The translations under genes were made by a program, and so were the position numbers. The notes beneath the pieces were generated by a model. It saw nothing but the letters and a program-made list of their open reading frames with translations, was not told the DNA's origin and did no database searches. A DNA stretch of 10,277 nucleotides from an uncultured Salinimicrobium sp. (GTDB taxonomy: Bacteria; Bacteroidota; Bacteroidia; Flavobacteriales; Flavobacteriaceae), in NCBI GenBank assembly GCA_946887075.1, contig CAMPKA010000031.1, positions 1 to 10,277 of the forward strand. The letters are read 5' to 3'. Of this stretch, positions 7,337-10,277 are shown piece by piece (within the stretch, counting starts at the first letter, position 1; the number at the start of each line of letters is the position of its first letter).

Positions 7337-7918
7337 CTATCCATGAATATACTCTGAGTTCCCCAGGTTTTTCATTATCTCGGCTTCGTAAGCTAAAAGA
7401 TCCTGCCATTTTTTGTCCACTTCCTCGCGCTTACCATATTTTCTGGCAAAGTTTAGAAACATGGTATAATGGTTGGCTTCGCTCACCATCAGATTCCTGT
7501 AAAATTCAGCCAGCTCGGCATCTTTTAAATTTTCTGAAAGTAACCGAAATCTTTCACAGCTTCTGGCTTCAATCAGGGCCGCATACAGGAGCCTGTGGAT
7601 GAGATTTTTCAATCTGCTGCCGCCTTTGGGGAAAAACTTCATCAATTCTATAACGTAGGCATCCTTCCTGTCCCATCCAAGGGTAAACCCCTTCGCCAGA
7701 ATCCTGTCGTGCACCATTTTGAAATGACTCATTTCCTCCTTTGCAAGGGCTGTCATGGCAGTTACCAGTTCAGAATATTCAGGATAGGTCACGATAAAGG
7801 AAATGGCGGTAGAGGCCGCCTTCTGTTCACAATAGGCGTGATCTATAAGAATTTCCTCTATATTTTTCTCAACTATGTTTACCCATCTGGGGTCGGTGGG
7901 AAGTTTTAATCCTAGCAT
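7337..7918 (-). CDS. miaE: MiaE-like tRNA-(ms2io6A37)-hydroxylase, ferritin-like diiron protein
   Basis: Predicted non-haem diiron monooxygenase that hydroxylates the isopentenyl side chain of 2-methylthio-N6-isopentenyladenosine at position 37 of tRNAs reading U-starting codons. It is an all-helical protein of 193 residues. The full ferritin-like ligand set is visible: Glu31 (in DHAYCEQKA), Glu62-x-x-His65 (EEMSHF), Glu117 (EARSCERF) and Glu147-x-x-His150 (SEANHY). The ATG at 7918 directly follows the dnaX stop (TAAATG, no gap), so it is probably translated from the dnaX mRNA. No separate Shine-Dalgarno is seen beyond dnaX coding sequence. Length and motif order fit the MiaE family. A related diiron hydroxylase with another RNA substrate cannot be excluded, and the miaA and miaB genes it would need are not in this window. 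Confidence 0.88.
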   Translation of the reverse strand: MLGLKLPTDPRWVNIVEKNIEEILIDHAYCEQKAASTAISFIVTYPEYSELVTAMTALAKEEMSHFKMVHDRILAKGFTLGWDRKDAYVIELMKFFPKGGSRLKNLIHRLLYAALIEARSCERFRLLSENLKDAELAEFYRNLMVSEANHYTMFLNFARKYGKREEVDKKWQDLLAYEAEIMKNLGNSEYIHG

Positions 7919-9757
7919 TTAAATATCCAGATCGAAGGTGGAACGCAATTTATCTATCAGAGGGTTTTTTTCCCTCAGTTTTTCATATTTCTCCATGGGG
8001 GTGAAGGCATACTTTTTGGCAATGGTCTCGTTGACCTTGATCTCAAGGGAGACCTGAGTGTTCTGTAATTTTTCCTTTATAAAACCCATCAGCGAATACT
8101 GGACCTTTTCCAGTTCCAGTTTCATGGTCTCGTTCGGGAGTTCAAGGATGATTTTATTTCCTTGTAAAACTGGAGTATCGGTTTCCATAATGGAGGCGAG
8201 TATCTTTTCTCCTTTCTCATTCTGAAGCTCTACAAATTGCCGCCATACCTCCTGCATCTGGGTTTCAGAAAAACTCTCATTCTTTTCCACCTGCTCTTCT
8301 GCTTCTGCTGCTTTTTGTTGAGCTTCGAGTTCCTTCTTTTTTCGGATACTCTTTAGTGAAAGTCCAGATACCTTTTCTCTTTCAAGTTTTAGTGCAGGCT
8401 CAACTGCTGGTCTGACTGTTTCCTCTGGGGATTGCTGGACTTCTCTATCAACCACGACAGTTTCTTCGGTCTGCTCTGCCACGGGCGCGGCCATGGGAGA
8501 TACTTCAGGAGCGCAGGATTCTTTATTTATTCCGGAAGGAATCTGCGCTTCCACAGCCGGAGCTGAATTATCTGCGGCAAATTCCTCTTCGGTGATCACC
8601 TCTTTCTGCTCCTTTTTCAGGACAAGTGCAGGGGTAGGGGCTTGGGCCTGAGTAAAATGGGAAGGAGGGATTATAAAGGCGTCAGTCTTTTTTTTTTCTG
8701 CACCAAAAGTGATGGATGCCAGTTGCATAAGGCACAGCTCCACTAACAATCTCTGGTTTCGACTGTTTTTGTATTCAAGGTCACAGCTATTTGCCAGTTC
8801 GATCCCTTTAACAAGAAAGTCAGGAGAGGTTTTTTTCGACTGCTCGTAATATTTCTGTTTTGTGTTTTCCCCAACCTCCAGCAGGTTGATGGTCCTGGCG
8901 TCCCTGCATACCAGAAGATCCCTGAAATGGGATGCCAGACCGGCGATAAAATGATGCCCGTCAAAGCCGTGGGAAAGGATCTCGTTGAACAGGACGAACA
9001 ATTGAGGTATGTTGTTATCGAGGATCAGATCGGTTGCAGTAAGATAGGTGTCGTAATCGAGCACGTTCAGGTTTTCGGTGACTGCCTGTCGGGTAAGATT
9101 CTTACCGCTGAAGCTCACCACCCGATCGTAAATTGAAAGTGCGTCCCTCATGGCCCCATCAGCTTTCTGGGCTATGATGTGGAGGGCGTCATCTTCTGCT
9201 TCCACCCCTTCCTGTTCTGCGATATAGGCCAGATAACTCTTGGCATCGGTTACAGTAATCCTTTTGAAATCAAAGATCTGGCACCTGGAAAGAATAGTGG
9301 GAATGATCTTGTGTTTTTCTGTTGTTGCAAGAATGAAAATGGCATGTTTGGGAGGCTCTTCCAAAGTTTTCAGAAAGGCATTGAAAGCTGCCTGCGAGAG
9401 CATGTGCACCTCATCAATGATATAGACCTTATATTTTCCTACCTGAGGGGGGATACGGACCTGATCGATAAGATTTCTGATGTCGTCAACGGAGTTGTTC
9501 GAAGCGGCATCCAGTTCAAAAATGTTGAAGGCAAAATCCTCCTCCGGATTTTCAGTAGCCTGCTGGTTGATCTTCTTTGCAAGGATACGGGCACAGGTGG
9601 TTTTGCCTACCCCTCGTGGGCCTGTGAACAGAAGCCCCTGCGCCAGATGATTATTTTCAATGGCGTTGAGCAGGGTGTTGGTAATTGCCTGTTGCCCTAC
9701 CACATCCTTAAAGGACTGGGGGCGGTATTTCCGCGCCGATACTACAAAATGCTCCAT
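7919..9757 (-). CDS. dnaX: DNA polymerase III subunit tau/gamma (clamp loader ATPase)
   Basis: AAA+ motor of the clamp loader, which opens the beta clamp and places it on primed DNA; the tau form also holds the polymerase cores. In 612 residues: Walker A GPRGVGKT (46-53), Walker B VYIIDE (111-116), SRC motif (157-159), sensor 2 region GAMRDALS (201-208), collar domain about 230-350, then a proline/glutamate/alanine-rich linker (about 360-470), a short lysine/glutamate helix (475-505, possible coiled coil) and a C-terminal domain to 612. The cysteine cluster that binds zinc between Walker A and ELDAASNNSV is absent and that loop is shortened, as I recall for other flavobacteria. An A10 run at codons 354-357 could yield a gamma form of about 358 residues. 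The ATG at 9757 is 17 bases beyond a TATATTTG -7 box. Confidence 0.97.
   Translation of the reverse strand: MEHFVVSARKYRPQSFKDVVGQQAITNTLLNAIENNHLAQGLLFTGPRGVGKTTCARILAKKINQQATENPEEDFAFNIFELDAASNNSVDDIRNLIDQVRIPPQVGKYKVYIIDEVHMLSQAAFNAFLKTLEEPPKHAIFILATTEKHKIIPTILSRCQIFDFKRITVTDAKSYLAYIAEQEGVEAEDDALHIIAQKADGAMRDALSIYDRVVSFSGKNLTRQAVTENLNVLDYDTYLTATDLILDNNIPQLFVLFNEILSHGFDGHHFIAGLASHFRDLLVCRDARTINLLEVGENTKQKYYEQSKKTSPDFLVKGIELANSCDLEYKNSRNQRLLVELCLMQLASITFGAEKKKTDAFIIPPSHFTQAQAPTPALVLKKEQKEVITEEEFAADNSAPAVEAQIPSGINKESCAPEVSPMAAPVAEQTEETVVVDREVQQSPEETVRPAVEPALKLEREKVSGLSLKSIRKKKELEAQQKAAEAEEQVEKNESFSETQMQEVWRQFVELQNEKGEKILASIMETDTPVLQGNKIILELPNETMKLELEKVQYSLMGFIKEKLQNTQVSLEIKVNETIAKKYAFTPMEKYEKLREKNPLIDKLRSTFDLDI
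8688..8697 (-). other. A10 slippery run in dnaX, candidate site for making a gamma subunit
   Basis: On the coding strand the codons for Glu354-Lys-Lys-Lys357 read G, ten A, G. Adding one A (or a -1 shift) gives ...KKK-Asp then TGA at 8684-8682. Losing one A (or a +1 shift) gives Arg-Leu-Thr-Pro-Leu then TAA at 8673-8671. Both products end at about 358-361 residues, just after the collar domain. Thermus dnaX makes gamma by transcriptional slippage on an A9 run, a known precedent. I see no upstream Shine-Dalgarno-like stimulator, so RNA-polymerase slippage is likelier than ribosomal shifting. It is a prediction. Confidence 0.5.
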
Positions 9758-9774
9758 TGAAATGATTTAAGTGA

Positions 9775-9782
9775 CAAATATA
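9775..9782 (-). promoter_or_regulatory. -7 box of the dnaX-miaE promoter (Bacteroidota consensus)
   Basis: The minus strand reads TATATTTG, a perfect TAnnTTTG match, ending 17 bases before the dnaX ATG. The transcript would have a very short leader. No clear TTG is found at the -33 spacing, so only half of the promoter is supported. Confidence 0.45.
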
Positions 9783-9820
9783 AAAATACCCTGCCGAAAT
9801 TTGAGGGTGAACGGGTTATT

Positions 9821-9829
9821 TTATCCACA
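9821..9829 (+). promoter_or_regulatory. Perfect DnaA-box 9-mer upstream of dnaX
   Basis: TTATCCACA is the strict DnaA-box consensus. It lies 63 bases upstream of the dnaX start, behind the -7 box, in the non-coding gap between two divergent genes. I found no second strict copy in the window, so this is not an origin. It could let DnaA modulate dnaX, or be chance. Confidence 0.4.
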
Positions 9830-9848
9830 GTCTTGTTACAATAGTTCA

Positions 9849-9885
9849 CGCAGAGGTCGCGGGGGTTTCGCAGAGGTCGCTGAGG
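9849..9885 (+). repeat. GC-rich CGC-NRRGG repeat cluster before the GxxExxY gene
   Basis: CGCAGAGGTCGC occurs twice with a 20-base period (9849-9860 and 9869-9880). Read more finely, there are four units: CGCAGAGG, CGCGGGGG, CGCAGAGG and CGCTGAGG, starting at 9849, 9858, 9869 and 9878. The cluster is strikingly GC-rich compared with the AT-rich DNA on both sides. From memory, similar short cgcaRagg-type arrays occur next to GxxExxY and four-helix-bundle genes in Bacteroidota; I could not check this here. Confidence 0.6.
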
Positions 9886-9943
9886 ATCAAATCTCCAGAA
9901 TAATTTCAAATATAATTTCGCTTTTTTTATTTAAATTTCTGAT

Positions 9944-10277
9944 ATGGAGCAGAAACTTGAAAATATCATTGCCACTGAAATTTTAAAACAGGCATTCAAG
10001 ATCCATACTAAACTTGGTCCCGGTCTTTTGGAATCAGTATACGAGAATTGTTTACAATATGAAATGATAAAAGCGGGGTATAAAACATTGTCACAAGTTT
10101 CCTTCCCAATTAAATATGATGAGACATTATTGGAAAAAGCATATAAAATTGACCTGTTGGTTGAAGATAAGGTGCTGGTAGAAGTGAAGAGTGTTGAAAT
10201 CCTTGCTCCCGTTCATTTTGCTCAAACCTTAACCTATTGCAAACTCAGGGAAATCAAATTGGGGATATTGATTAACT
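9944..10277 (+). CDS. GxxExxY family protein, C-terminus outside window
   Basis: The first 111 codons from ATG 9944 are open to the right edge; family members are usually about 125-130 residues, so only a short tail is missing. The naming motif is present as GLLESVY (residues 27-33). Asp70 (KIDLLVEDK) followed by Glu80-Val-Lys82 fits a PD-(D/E)XK nuclease-like core, and VHFAQTLTYCKL (90-101) is the usual end of the family core. The biochemical function of the family is unknown; nuclease activity is an inference from the fold motif. It is divergent from dnaX, not part of any visible operon, and preceded by the CGC-NRRGG repeats and then about 60 AT-rich bases. The scattered distribution of the family and the repeats suggest it may have been acquired by transfer. 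Confidence 0.85.
   Translation, partial: MEQKLENIIATEILKQAFKIHTKLGPGLLESVYENCLQYEMIKAGYKTLSQVSFPIKYDETLLEKAYKIDLLVEDKVLVEVKSVEILAPVHFAQTLTYCKLREIKLGILIN

Noticed and set aside
7595..7909. A 104-codon open frame on the plus strand
   Set aside because: It is antisense to the MiaE-like gene, which carries all diiron ligands; no support for a second gene.
9179..9760. A 193-codon open frame on the plus strand
   Set aside because: It lies wholly antisense to dnaX, whose full set of AAA+ motifs is intact on the other strand. Its translation shows no domain and looks like mirrored coding sequence.
9821..9829. Replication origin at the DnaA box
   Set aside because: There is only one strict box, no cluster, no AT-rich unwinding element with it, and no dnaA or dnaN nearby.
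9771..9986. A 71-codon open frame on the plus strand overlapping the GxxExxY start
   Set aside because: It spans the dnaX promoter, the DnaA box and the GC-rich repeats, has no domain, and its end overlaps a well-supported gene in another frame.

Overview
The window looks like chromosomal DNA from a flavobacterium (Bacteroidota, Flavobacteriaceae, of the Gramella/Salegentibacter/Zunongwangia kind). The evidence is a large secreted adhesin built from SprB-like and CHU_C-type Ig modules, a DnaX of flavobacterial form that lacks the usual zinc-binding cysteines, general absence of Shine-Dalgarno sequences, and a TAnnTTTG-type -7 box in front of dnaX. The genus assignment is an inference; no rRNA or other marker gene is present.

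Layout. (1) Positions 1-2598, minus strand: the N-terminal 866 codons of a giant cell-surface adhesin. Its C-terminus, where a type IX secretion signal would be expected, lies beyond the left edge. It has a signal peptide, an unrecognised N-terminal module, two SprB-like repeats, an Ig-like module and a growing array of about 78-residue Ig/PKD-like domains, each with one cysteine pair. (2) Positions 2599-3143: a 545-base AT-rich divergent intergenic region with small inverted and direct repeats but no gene. (3) Positions 3144-7293, plus strand: a tight four-gene operon, pdxH - sixA-like phosphohistidine phosphatase - ppk1 - ppx/gppA, with gaps of 3 and 2 bases and a 4-base TTGA overlap. It pairs polyphosphate synthesis with polyphosphate (or pppGpp) hydrolysis, and places a phosphohistidine phosphatase beside a kinase that works through a phosphohistidine. 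(4) Positions 7337-9757, minus strand, convergent with the operon: dnaX (clamp loader tau/gamma) followed immediately (TAAATG) by a MiaE-like diiron tRNA hydroxylase. (5) Positions 9758-9943: a short divergent region holding the dnaX promoter -7 box, a perfect DnaA-box 9-mer and a CGC-NRRGG repeat cluster. (6) Positions 9944-10277, plus strand: the start of a GxxExxY (PD-(D/E)XK-like) gene cut by the right edge.

Most of the window is ordinary housekeeping DNA. The observations most worth following are an A10 run in dnaX placed exactly where a gamma subunit would be made by slippage (both shifted frames stop within a few codons), the GC-rich repeat cluster in front of the GxxExxY gene, a three-domain (699-base) higher-order duplication in the adhesin, and the phosphatase next to ppk1. 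I found no CRISPR array, tRNA, rRNA or insertion sequence, and nothing that I would call a wholly new system.
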